From contig NZ_JMEX01000005.1 in the NCBI RefSeq assembly GCF_000760735.1, positions 162,437 through 201,247 of the forward strand: a stretch of DNA of 38,811 bases, written 5' to 3'. How positions within the stretch are numbered: the first letter of the stretch is position 1; each line of letters begins with the position of its first letter. The notes below the pieces were generated by a model. The model did no database searches. It was not told the origin of the DNA and saw only the letters and a program-made list of their open reading frames with translations. The translations under genes and the position numbers were made by a program. Positions 8,235 to 14,722 of this stretch are shown piece by piece. This stretch comes from Rhodococcoides fascians A44A. Lineage in GTDB: Bacteria; Actinomycetota; Actinomycetes; Mycobacteriales; Mycobacteriaceae.

Positions 8235-8572
8235 TTGATCAACAGTAGGCGTGCACATCCGCGCTCAACCGAAAACTTCCTCGGCGCCTCGGTTCGACGC
8301 TCCAGCCGATTCGGATTCGCTCGTTTGCGTCGTCCACGAACCTGTGGGTCGATCGGTGCACTGCCGGTCGCCTCCACCGTGGTGTAGTCGGCGGATGGGA
8401 ATAGATGCGCGCACCGTCCTTGTGGATGTTTCCGAGCAGGTTGGCGTAGGGGGGAGTAGTTTCCGCATTCGTCGAGCTTGCGGCGCACTAGCTGAAGCGT
8501 TGAATCGCGTGCGGCGGAAATTTCACGACACGCCTGCACCGCCAACGAGGCGGAGGGGCGCCGCATCGTCCG
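8235..8572. other. Intergenic stretch without a supported gene
   Basis: Between the DUF2071 start and the hydrolase stop lie 338 bp. Open frames exist on both strands (for example a plus-strand frame from 8395) but they show no family-like features, no good ribosome-binding sites, and run into the hydrolase gene. I see only the DUF2071 promoter region here. Confidence 0.5.
8242..8247 (-). promoter_or_regulatory. Candidate -10 box for the DUF2071 gene (leaderless)
   Basis: The minus strand reads TACTGT-TGATCAA-ATG, so a transcript would begin at or next to the start codon at 8234. No ribosome-binding site is seen. The -35 region is not convincing. Confidence 0.4.
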
Positions 8573-9310
8573 TCACGGCAGGTCGCGTGTCGTTGTGGTC
8601 AGCACCCATTCGATGGCGGTGGTCACTGCATCGCGTGATTCCGGCGAATCGTCGAACATGTCGAATCCGTGAGTGCCCTCGGGTACGTCGATGATGTCGA
8701 GTTCCGCTTCGGCTTCCGCTGCGGCCGTGATGAAAGCGTCGACGCCGGCGATGAATTCCGGTCGCTCTCGCCCCACCTTGGTGAGCAAGATCGGGAGCCG
8801 GCCGACGCTTCGGATCGCACCGACAGGGTCGACGTGCGGATCGACGCCCCATTCCGGGACGGTGTCCAGCACCGGGTAGGTGAGCGCGATGCACGTCAGC
8901 CACGATGGCGGGTCCCTCAGCCAATCGGTAGTGAGCAGTCCGCCTCCGGAGAAAAACCAGAGGGCGACCCGGTCGCGGTCCACTCCGGGTAGCGTCCGGG
9001 CGAGTTCGACGCCAGCCGCGACTTCCTCCGCAGCTGATCTGCAGTGCGCCAGGGTGTCCATCTGATGTTGAACGGTGACGCCGATGGCACCTCGCTCGGC
9101 GACGATCGATCCGTAGCCCACATACATGGGGTGGTCCCGTGGCCGCCAGTCGTGAACGCCGGGAGGGCGTGGCCCGCCGTGTACGAAGACAACAATCGGT
9201 TGTTTCACACGCGCTGGTTCAGGTGACTCAGCCGACCGATAGACGTCGATGGTGTCGTGACGTTCTCGATGCGCCTTGGGTGTGGGAAGTATGAACGGGT
9301 GTTGGCTCAT
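8573..9310 (-). CDS. Alpha/beta hydrolase family protein
   Basis: A 245-residue serine hydrolase fold. The oxyanion-hole motif HGGP is at residues 44-47 after the strand PIVVFV. The nucleophile elbow is FFSGGG with Ser121; the position usually occupied by Gly two residues before Ser is Phe, a mild departure from GxSxG. The catalytic His is probably H214 in EGTHGFDMFD. The Asp/Glu of the triad is not certain (candidates around residues 184-191). Such proteins resemble acetyl-xylan esterase/BAAT- or dienelactone-hydrolase-like enzymes; the substrate is unknown. SD GAAAGGA lies 5 nt before the ATG. Confidence 0.85.
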   Translation of the reverse strand: MSQHPFILPTPKAHRERHDTIDVYRSAESPEPARVKQPIVVFVHGGPRPPGVHDWRPRDHPMYVGYGSIVAERGAIGVTVQHQMDTLAHCRSAAEEVAAGVELARTLPGVDRDRVALWFFSGGGLLTTDWLRDPPSWLTCIALTYPVLDTVPEWGVDPHVDPVGAIRSVGRLPILLTKVGRERPEFIAGVDAFITAAAEAEAELDIIDVPEGTHGFDMFDDSPESRDAVTTAIEWVLTTTTRDLP

Positions 9311-9584
9311 TCAGTTCCTTTCGTCGATTGCGGTTCGATTGCAACCGCAAGCTTCGAGATTGCAGCACTGTGGACGGAGGTGGACGTGAGTCGTACGTGA
9401 ACGGTGGCGGCGGTCGGAAGATTGATCCGATGCAACATACAGCACGCGAATTGACATAATGTAGATTATCGGCAAAACCGCGACCAGCGTGTACGCCCGG
9501 ATGAGCACCCAGTGATCGACCGATCCGTTGCGCGTACATGTGCCCGCCTTCGAACCGGATCGACGATCGTCCTAACTGCGCCGT
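9311..9584. other. Intergenic region upstream of the hydrolase gene
   Basis: This stretch is AT-richer than its surroundings near 9430-9475 and contains a small dyad ATAAT-N4-ATTAT near 9458-9471. A minus-strand frame (GTG 9508 to TGA 9311, directly abutting the hydrolase ATG) would encode a 65-residue peptide with one hydrophobic segment (AYTLVAVLPIIYIMSIRVLYV) and a Cys/Arg-rich tail. It has no family features, so I treat it as possible leader or promoter DNA rather than a gene. Confidence 0.35.
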
Positions 9585-9782
9585 GTGCTGGCTGATGCCT
9601 TCCAGCGTCCGCGTGCACCGGCAATCAGTGTCCCGGTCCACTGGACCTCGGACGGTTTACCACTCGGCGTTCAATTCGTCGGACACCTCGGCTCCGACGG
9701 CGCTCTTCTTCGGCTTGCCGCGCAAATCGAAGAGGCTGCTCCGTGGATTCACCGCTTTCCTGCAACTGCCACCCCTGTCTGA
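9585..9782 (+). pseudogene. C-terminal remnant of an amidase-signature enzyme gene
   Basis: The frame ending in TGA at 9780-9782 encodes APAISVPVHWTSDGLPLGVQF followed by VGHLGSDGALLRLAAQIEEAAPW. This is the conserved C-terminal end of amidase-signature enzymes (AtzF/GatA/indoleacetamide hydrolase type). The Ser-cisSer-Lys catalytic core and the roughly 400 preceding residues are absent: upstream of about 9597 the sequence loses similarity and runs into an unrelated intergenic region. It is therefore a decayed 3' fragment left by deletion, not a working gene. A start codon in the fragment is not meaningful. Confidence 0.7.
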
Positions 9783-9869
9783 GGAACGCGCCCGTTTGAC
9801 GGCTGCGGGCAGCGGTTATCTCGTGTCGGACAGCGATGCACGCTGCCGGACACGAGACGAGGAGAAGAC

Positions 9870-10148
9870 ATGGCGGCCGACAAGTCCAGTAGCTCTCAGC
9901 CTCAGCTGAAGGACGAGGACCTCTACGAGAAGCTGCGCGAGGAGGGCAATTCCAAGGAGAAGGCAGCGCGGATCTCCAATGCCGCCGCCAACGAGGGTCG
10001 TTCCACGATCGGCGCGAAGGGTGGCGAATCGGGCTCGTACGAGGACTGGACCGTCGACGAGCTGAAGTCACGCGCCAAGGAACTGGGTATCGAGGGTTAC
10101 TCCGACCTGAGGAAAGCAGAGCTGATCGACACGCTCAGGGAACACTGA
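9870..10148 (+). CDS. Small Rho-N domain (Rho termination factor N-terminal-like) protein
   Basis: A 92-residue hydrophilic protein. The first part, LKDEDLYEKLREEGNSKEKAARISNAAANEG, is a helical, charged segment found in many small actinobacterial proteins (DUF7218-like). The C-terminal part WTVDELKSRAKELGIEGYSDLRKAELIDTLREH is a Rho_N/SAP-like helix-extended-loop-helix, a putative nucleic-acid-binding module. Start ATG 9870 has a strong GAGGAGA site upstream. The exact role is unknown; general stress-related nucleic-acid binding is often assumed. It converges with the GNAT gene. Confidence 0.85.
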   Translation: MAADKSSSSQPQLKDEDLYEKLREEGNSKEKAARISNAAANEGRSTIGAKGGESGSYEDWTVDELKSRAKELGIEGYSDLRKAELIDTLREH

Positions 10149-10160
10149 CCCCCGGACTTC

Positions 10161-10177
10161 GGCCCGGCGGACCGGCC
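10161..10177. terminator. Possible bidirectional hairpin between convergent genes
   Basis: GGCC-C-GG-CGGA-CC-GGCC forms a short GC-rich hairpin between the Rho-N gene and the GNAT gene. There is no U-tract on either strand, so its action as a terminator is uncertain. Confidence 0.25.
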
Positions 10178-10522
10178 TCAATTCCGGAGATACGCCAGGA
10201 TGTCCGGGGTAACCGCATCGGTGATGTCCTGGTATGCGTCGTGCTTGGTCAAGAACTTGGCCACCAGCGGGCACACCGGAACGATGCGACGTCCGCGCGC
10301 ACGGACGTCGTCGAGGGCAGCAGTCACCAGAACCGAACTCAGACCATGGCCGGCGTAGGCGTCGTCGATTTCGGTGTGAAAGAAAATCCGTTGCTCGCCG
10401 CGGTCACGAAACTCGGTGAATCCGATGACGTGTCCGTCGAGTACGAGCGTGTAACGCCGCCCGTCCGTGTCCTCCGATACGACCACACGATCGCGGATGT
10501 CGTGCTGCTCGTTGCTCATCAT
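10178..10522 (-). CDS. GNAT-family N-acetyltransferase (small, Gtn/YjdJ-like)
   Basis: A 114-residue protein with a reduced GNAT fold. The segment IDDAYAGHGLSSVLVTAALDDVRARGRRIVPVCPLVAKFLTKHDAY is the acetyl-CoA site pattern of the small YjdJ/GTN-type acetyltransferases (G-x-G-x2-S then VxPxCPxVxxFLxxH). The first ATG (10522) overlaps the stop codon of the upstream gene as ATGA, so translation is probably coupled; a second ATG at 10519 has better SD spacing. The substrate is unknown. It sits downstream of the AhpD-like gene in an apparent two-gene operon. Confidence 0.85.
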   Translation of the reverse strand: MMSNEQHDIRDRVVVSEDTDGRRYTLVLDGHVIGFTEFRDRGEQRIFFHTEIDDAYAGHGLSSVLVTAALDDVRARGRRIVPVCPLVAKFLTKHDAYQDITDAVTPDILAYLRN

Positions 10523-11013
10523 TTCCCTTTCGGCGACGTCGTGTCGGAGTGCGGACGAACCTGATGCCGACTCACGATGGAGATTCGATTGAACGCATTC
10601 ATGGCTATCGCGACCCAGCTGACGGCAGCCACCTCGACCTCGGTCAGGACACTGCTCGCTGCAGCGTAATCGCGGTCCTGGTCGACGGAACCAGGAAGCC
10701 GAGTCACGGACTCGACCAAGGTGAGCGCTGCGCGCTCCTTGTTGCTGAACAGTGATGTCTCGCTCCACGCCGGTAGAACCGCGAGCCGCTGAGCACTTTC
10801 GCCTGCCTCCAGCGCGGCGGTCGAATGAACGTCGAGACAGTAGGCGCACCCGTTGATCTGAGACACGCGAACGTTCAGCAACTCGACGAACCGTCGATCC
10901 ATCCCCGCGGTGCCGGTCGCGGTGCGAACAGCTTTGGCCACTGCCAGCTGAGCTTTGAACACGTCTGGATTCGCTTTGTCCAGCAGGACCCGGCGCGGAG
11001 TGACTTCGGACAA
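10519..11013 (-). CDS. Carboxymuconolactone decarboxylase/AhpD-like protein
   Basis: A 164-residue AhpD-like alpha-helical protein if it starts at TTG 11013; this start has GAAAGG 6 nt upstream. A TTG at 11079 in the same frame would add 22 residues but lies in the promoter. The redox/catalytic motif is INGCAYCLDVHSTAA, with C-x2-C and the downstream His as in alkylhydroperoxidase AhpD-core proteins. The helical segments KERAALTLVESVTRL and AVSWVAIAMNAFNRISI are typical. Such proteins often reduce peroxides or act on aromatic lactones; the C-x2-C supports a peroxidase-type role. It is followed directly by the GNAT gene. Confidence 0.9.
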   Translation of the reverse strand: MSEVTPRRVLLDKANPDVFKAQLAVAKAVRTATGTAGMDRRFVELLNVRVSQINGCAYCLDVHSTAALEAGESAQRLAVLPAWSETSLFSNKERAALTLVESVTRLPGSVDQDRDYAAASSVLTEVEVAAVSWVAIAMNAFNRISIVSRHQVRPHSDTTSPKGK

Positions 11014-11064
11014 CGGAGGCCTTTCGACGATGCGGTGGACGTTCGCGAACAACGATATCCCATG

Positions 11065-11082
11065 TAGTTGACGTCGCAACTA
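11065..11082. promoter_or_regulatory. Palindromic operator candidate in the AhpD-like promoter
   Basis: TAGTTG-ACGTCG-CAACTA is a perfect 6-bp inverted repeat. It overlaps a good minus-strand -10 box TATAGT (plus-strand 11079-11084) that would drive the AhpD-like/GNAT operon. The size and form resemble binding sites of MarR- or HxlR-type repressors. No regulator gene lies next to it, so the cognate factor is unknown. Confidence 0.5.
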
Positions 11083-11111
11083 TATGGTCATGAACCGTCG
11101 GGTGCCGTCGG

Positions 11112-11444
11112 TCAGCGCAGCCGTTCGGCATCCCTAGCGAGGGTAACGAGATCTCCGCACAACCGCGCGAGCTCGTCCGCACCCGCACCCTCGGCCACAG
11201 CCGTCGCAACATCCTCCGCTGCGCACCGAACCTCGAAGTTGCGGTCGATCAGTGCGGATGCCTCGTCCGCACTCAGCACCACAGCGTCCTCGGGAATCGA
11301 CGTGCCCTTGACCGCTGACCTGTGTTCGTAGGCACGCTGCCGACACGACTGCCTGCAGTACCGCCTGCGCCGTCCCATGCCACCGTCGGCGACGTCCCGG
11401 CCACACCAAGCGCAAGCGTGCACGCGACGCGACTTCACCGACAT
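11112..11444 (-). CDS. Small zinc-ribbon-like protein of unknown function
   Basis: A 110-residue protein starting at ATG 11444. The N-terminal part has a likely metal-binding C-x2-C...C-x3-C arrangement (ACAWCGRDV ... RRRYCRQSCRQRAYEHR), followed by a helical acidic C-terminal domain (ADEASALIDRNFEVRCAAEDVATAV). Similar short proteins are common in Rhodococcus and mycobacteria, without known function; the basic Cys-rich head suggests nucleic-acid contact. The minus strand has TAGGCT ending 7 nt before ATG, so the message may be leaderless. Divergent from rbpA. Confidence 0.75.
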   Translation of the reverse strand: MSVKSRRVHACAWCGRDVADGGMGRRRRYCRQSCRQRAYEHRSAVKGTSIPEDAVVLSADEASALIDRNFEVRCAAEDVATAVAEGAGADELARLCGDLVTLARDAERLR

Positions 11445-11470
11445 GCCGACGAGCCTACGACGGTCTGGCG

Positions 11471-11476
11471 GTAGAA
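11471..11476 (+). promoter_or_regulatory. Candidate housekeeping -10 box upstream of rbpA
   Basis: TAGAAT is a near-consensus -10 hexamer on the rbpA strand. A transcript from it would have a leader of about 145 nt and start upstream of the second, SigR/SigH-like, promoter match. The -35 is weak. Confidence 0.4.
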
Positions 11477-11532
11477 TGGCGCAAACGTGTCTGCGGGTCG
11501 GCTCGTGTCGTGCGAACGTCGAGCCCGTGGCC

Positions 11533-11559
11533 GGGAACGATTCGCCGCGCCGGCGCGTT
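11533..11559 (+). promoter_or_regulatory. SigR/SigH-type promoter upstream of rbpA
   Basis: GGGAAC (11533-11538) and GTT(G) (11557-11560) are separated by exactly 18 bp, the spacing of thiol-oxidative-stress sigma factor promoters in actinobacteria (GGGAAT/C-N18-GTT). The transcript would begin about 60 nt before the rbpA ATG. In Streptomyces, rbpA is a known SigR target, so the match fits known biology. Confidence 0.6.
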
Positions 11560-11628
11560 GTACATCCGTGAGTCGAATGCAGTGCGCGCTGCGGACGAGC
11601 ACGCACTATCGAGGGAGAGGACGCCACA

Positions 11629-11967
11629 ATGGCAGATCGAGTACTACGAGGTAGCCGACTCGGCGCCGTGAGCTACGAGACCGACCGCGACCACGACCTT
11701 GCGCCACGCCGCGTTGCGCGTTACCGCTGCGACAACGGTGAGGAGTTCGATGTCCCGTTCGCGGACGACGCCGAAATCCCCGGAACGTGGCAGTGCCGTA
11801 ACGGTTTGGAAGGCTCACTCATCGAGGGCACCGCTCCCGAGGCCAAGAAGGTCAAGCCGCCCCGTACCCACTGGGACATGCTTCTCGAGCGTCGGTCGGT
11901 CGAAGAACTGGAAGAGTTGCTGAAGGAGCGCATGGACCTGTTGAAGGTCAAGCGCCGCGGCGCCTGA
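11629..11967 (+). CDS. rbpA: RNA polymerase-binding protein RbpA
   Basis: A 112-residue RbpA. It opens MADRVLRGSRLGAVSYETDR, the N-terminal tail that enters the polymerase, followed by the core domain RVARYRCDNGEEFDVPFADDAEIPGTWQCRNG with the two Cys of the family, a basic linker (PEAKKVKPPRTHWDMLLERR), and the sigma-interaction helix SVEELEELLKERMDLLK. RbpA binds the primary sigma factor and promoter DNA, stabilises the open complex, and raises basal tolerance to rifampicin in streptomycetes and mycobacteria. SD GGGAGAGGA lies upstream of ATG 11629. A strong terminator follows, so it is probably monocistronic. Confidence 0.98.
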   Translation: MADRVLRGSRLGAVSYETDRDHDLAPRRVARYRCDNGEEFDVPFADDAEIPGTWQCRNGLEGSLIEGTAPEAKKVKPPRTHWDMLLERRSVEELEELLKERMDLLKVKRRGA

Positions 11968-11987
11968 TCCACGCACACGGTCCCGAC

Positions 11988-12038
11988 AAACCGCACCTGC
12001 CGAATGCAAAACATTCGGCAGGTGCGGTTTTTTGCTTT
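11988..12038 (+). terminator. Intrinsic terminator downstream of rbpA
   Basis: A perfect 19-bp inverted repeat (11988-12006 with 12012-12030) with a 5-nt CAAAA loop is followed by a run of T residues (TTTTTTGCTTTT). This is a strong rho-independent terminator. Confidence 0.95.
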
Positions 12039-12255
12039 TGTTCGGAACGAAAGTCTGTTTATATCCCCCAGGGTCTGCAATAGAGCAACATTCGTCACCT
12101 CGGAAGTGAATTCAGGCAGACAAGATGCCATTATTGTTGACACGATTCGTTCGGTCTTTCGCAGGTAACGGACCCGCGGGACGATGCGATCAACAATCGA
12201 GCGAATACACGAAACAGTCGCAGTTCCGGACTGCTGAACGAGGGGGCAACTACAC
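12039..12255. other. Upstream region of the mutase/aminodeoxychorismate synthase operon
   Basis: About 215 bp without a gene. It is AT-richer than its flanks near 12050-12070 and 12125-12145. Possible promoter parts are TTGTTC-N16-TATATC (around 12039-12066) and an isolated perfect TTGACA at 12137-12142 with no good -10 at 17-18 bp. I see no iron box or other recognised operator. Confidence 0.4.
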
Positions 12256-12591
12256 GTGACCGACGAGCCCGGCAGTCAACTCGAATCGCTACGCGGTGAG
12301 CTCGATGCTCTCGACGCTCGTATTCTCGAGTCCATTCGGCACCGCATCGAAATCTGCTCGCGGGTTGCGTTGGTCAAGCGTGAGTTCGACATTCCGATGA
12401 TGCAGCCCGGTCGTGTCGGGGTAGTGCAGGACCGCGCACGCGCATTCGCCCGAGAGCACGGGTTGTCGGAAGATTTCCTGACCTCCGTCTACGATCTCCT
12501 GATCGGCGAAGCGTGCCGGGTGGAGGATCTCATCATCGACGACCGCGAGAGCATCGATGCGGATGTGTCCGTCGGCGAACGTGGCCGGTGA
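12256..12591 (+). CDS. papB: AroQ-fold mutase, probable 4-amino-4-deoxychorismate mutase (PapB-like)
   Basis: A 111-residue all-helical chorismate-mutase type II protein, starting at GTG 12256 after GAGGGGG. The helix-1 LRGELDALDARIL with its conserved Arg, the central RIEICSRVALVKREF with catalytic-type Arg/Lys, and the MMQPGRVGVVQDRARAFAREHGL segment are visible. The QPGRV form, in place of the R-D-x-x-R-E of ordinary chorismate mutases, resembles PapB/CmlD and PchB-type relatives. Because the next gene is a PIKGT-type aminodeoxychorismate synthase, starting 7 bp downstream, I infer that it rearranges 4-amino-4-deoxychorismate to 4-amino-4-deoxyprephenate on the way to 4-aminophenylalanine. 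Isochorismate-pyruvate lyase is a less likely alternative. Confidence 0.8.
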   Translation: MTDEPGSQLESLRGELDALDARILESIRHRIEICSRVALVKREFDIPMMQPGRVGVVQDRARAFAREHGLSEDFLTSVYDLLIGEACRVEDLIIDDRESIDADVSVGERGR

Positions 12592-12598
12592 TGACACC

Positions 12599-14662
12599 AT
12601 GCCCGTGCGAACCCTCCTGATCGACAATTACGATTCGTTCACCTACAACCTCTACAGCTTGCTGTGTGAGGTCAACGGGATCGAACCTGTCGTCGTACGC
12701 AACGACGTCGACTGGAATTCCCTGCCGCTCGGCGATTTCGACAACGTCGTCGTCTCCCCCGGACCCGGCCGTCCGAGTACACCCCACGACCTCGGCATCA
12801 GCGCGCGAGCGATCACCGAACTCGATCTACCTATTCTGGGTGTGTGTCTCGGTCACCAGGCGTTGTGTCATCTTCTCGGCGGCGAGGTCGACCTGGCGCC
12901 GACACCCATGCACGGCAGGCTCTCCGACATCACCCACGACGGAAGCGGTCTGTTCGCCGGTATCCCGTCGCCGTACTCGGTCGTGCGTTATCACTCCTTG
13001 ACGGCCACCTCCCTGCCCGACGAGCTCGAGGCGTGCGCGTGGACCGACGATGGCCTGGTCATGGCCGTCCGTCACACGTCCCGTCCCATGTGGGGCGTGC
13101 AGTTCCATCCGGAGTCGATCAGCACCGAGTACGGACGCGAACTACTGTCCAACTTCCGCGACCTCACTCGCGAGACCATGCACGCCCCCGCTGCTCCCCC
13201 ACGGTCTCGATACTCGATCGAAAGCCGCTGCATCGAAGGAGCTTTCGACACACGGCGTGTCTTCGAGCTTCTGTACGCGACCGGCCCCAACGCGTTCTGG
13301 CTGGACGGAAGTTCTGCAGTCGAGCCGGATTCACGGTTCACCATCATGGGTGACTGCTCGGGCCCCCTCGCGGAATACCTCACGTACCGCGTGGCCGAGC
13401 GTCGGGTGGACGTACACCGGCCCGATGGGTCGACGGAGTCGTTCGAGTCGACCTTCTTCGACTACCTGAACGGCCAGTTGAAACAGCGTGCCGTACCTGC
13501 TCTCCACGACCTGCCCTTCGCGTTCGGTCTGGGGTACATCGGCTATCTCGGGTACGAGTTGAAAGCCGACGTCGGCGGTCAACTGGTACACACCTCCGCA
13601 ACACCGGATGCATCGATGGTCTTCGCAGATCGCGCGCTGGTGTTCGACCACGAGGCCGGCAACTGTCACGCACTGGCACTCGTGACCGAGTACGGCGACG
13701 CGACGACGTCTGCCTGGTTCCAGACCGTCGCCGACGCCTTGGGTTCGCTCGGTGAGGAGATCGAGAGCGCCGAACCCGAGCCTGTTCCGTTGCTTGCACC
13801 GGAATTCGAGACGGCACTTCACCTTCGGCACGACAGGGAGAAGTACCTCGGGCTCATCGAGCAGTGTCTTGCGGACATCACGTCCGGTGAGACCTACGAG
13901 GTGTGCCTGACGAACGTCGCGACTCTTCCTGGTCCCATCGATGCCCTGGAAACGTACACGTATCTGCGAGAGATCAATCCGACTCCGTACAGCGCGTTCC
14001 TCGGTTTCGACGATCTGTCGGTCGCGAGTGCCTCTCCCGAGCGGTTCCTGCGAATCGACGCCGACCGCGTGGTCGAGTCCAAGCCCATCAAGGGAACCCG
14101 CCCGCGAGGCAGCACTCCCGAACAGGACGAGCTTCTCCGGACCGACCTGGTCGGCAACGAGAAGGACAAGGCCGAGAACCTGATGATCGTCGACCTGGTT
14201 CGTAACGACCTGGCGCAGGTCTGCGTGCCGGGTTCGGTCCACGTGCCCAAGCTGTTCGACGTCGAGACCTACGCCCCGGTACATCAACTGGTCTCGACCG
14301 TGCGTGGACGGCTACGCGACGACGCATCCGCGGTGGACTGCATCAGCGCTGCTTTCCCGGGTGGCTCGATGACGGGTGCACCCAAGATTCGGACCATGGC
14401 GATCATCGACAAGCTCGAAGACGGGCCACGCGGAGTTTATTCCGGTGCGATCGGCTATTTCTCGTTGACCGGTTCGGCCGACTTCTCGATTGTCATCAGG
14501 ACGATCGTCTCCACCGAACACGAGGTGACGTTCGGTGTCGGCGGCGCAATAGTCGCCCTGTCGGATCCGGAAGAGGAATTCCAGGAGACGATGGTCAAGG
14601 CGGTGTCGATGCGTCGCGCGCTCGCGCACGGCACGAAAAAGGAGGACCGTTCCGGCGAGTGA
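12599..14662 (+). CDS. pabAB: Fused aminodeoxychorismate synthase PabA-PabB (PapA-like)
   Basis: A 687-residue bifunctional enzyme making 4-amino-4-deoxychorismate from chorismate and glutamine. Residues 1-190 are the class-I glutamine amidotransferase: LLIDNYDSFTYNL, the PGPGRP loop, nucleophile Cys in GVCLGHQ, and the HPES His/Glu pair. The remainder is the PabB/TrpE-like synthase: GLGYIGYLGYELK, ITSGETYEVCLTN, the PIKGTRPRG motif, ENLMIVDLVRNDL, GGSMTGAPKIRTM and the late GVGGAIVALSDPEEEFQET. The Lys of PIKGT marks aminodeoxychorismate synthase rather than anthranilate or salicylate synthase. Fusion of this type is usual in antibiotic clusters (PapA of pristinamycin, PabAB of candicidin and chloramphenicol). 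Start ATG 12599 is 7 bp after the mutase stop, so the genes are an operon. Its last codons overlap a hairpin serving the opposite strand. Confidence 0.93.
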   Translation: MPVRTLLIDNYDSFTYNLYSLLCEVNGIEPVVVRNDVDWNSLPLGDFDNVVVSPGPGRPSTPHDLGISARAITELDLPILGVCLGHQALCHLLGGEVDLAPTPMHGRLSDITHDGSGLFAGIPSPYSVVRYHSLTATSLPDELEACAWTDDGLVMAVRHTSRPMWGVQFHPESISTEYGRELLSNFRDLTRETMHAPAAPPRSRYSIESRCIEGAFDTRRVFELLYATGPNAFWLDGSSAVEPDSRFTIMGDCSGPLAEYLTYRVAERRVDVHRPDGSTESFESTFFDYLNGQLKQRAVPALHDLPFAFGLGYIGYLGYELKADVGGQLVHTSATPDASMVFADRALVFDHEAGNCHALALVTEYGDATTSAWFQTVADALGSLGEEIESAEPEPVPLLAPEFETALHLRHDREKYLGLIEQCLADITSGETYEVCLTNVATLPGPIDALETYTYLREINPTPYSAFLGFDDLSVASASPERFLRIDADRVVESKPIKGTRPRGSTPEQDELLRTDLVGNEKDKAENLMIVDLVRNDLAQVCVPGSVHVPKLFDVETYAPVHQLVSTVRGRLRDDASAVDCISAAFPGGSMTGAPKIRTMAIIDKLEDGPRGVYSGAIGYFSLTGSADFSIVIRTIVSTEHEVTFGVGGAIVALSDPEEEFQETMVKAVSMRRALAHGTKKEDRSGE

Positions 14663-14679
14663 CGCCGGCCCGGTCCTCC
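14636..14679 (-). terminator. Terminator of the secreted-protein gene, inside the pabAB 3' end
   Basis: GGAGGACCG-tt-CCGGCG-agtga-CGCCGG-cc-CGGTCCTCC (14641-14679) forms a long two-part hairpin. On the minus strand it is followed by TTTTT (14640-14636), so it has the form of an intrinsic terminator for the minus-strand gene. On the plus strand it spans the pabAB stop codon and lacks a U-tract. Confidence 0.75.
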
Positions 14680-14722
14680 CACGGAGATCCGATGCCCGGC
14701 CGACCATGTCGGCCCAAGGAAA

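Noticed and set aside
8231..8566. 111-codon minus-strand frame between DUF2071 and hydrolase genes
   Set aside because: Runs into the DUF2071 start, Arg-rich shadow-like composition and no ribosome-binding site.
12039..12255. Iron-box (DtxR/IdeR) site upstream of the mutase gene, as expected for a siderophore cluster
   Set aside because: No TTAGG...CCTAA-type palindrome is present, and the synthase has the PIKGT motif, not that of a salicylate synthase.
13331..14287. 318-codon minus-strand frame inside pabAB
   Set aside because: Fully inside a well-supported enzyme gene; its translation has no family features.
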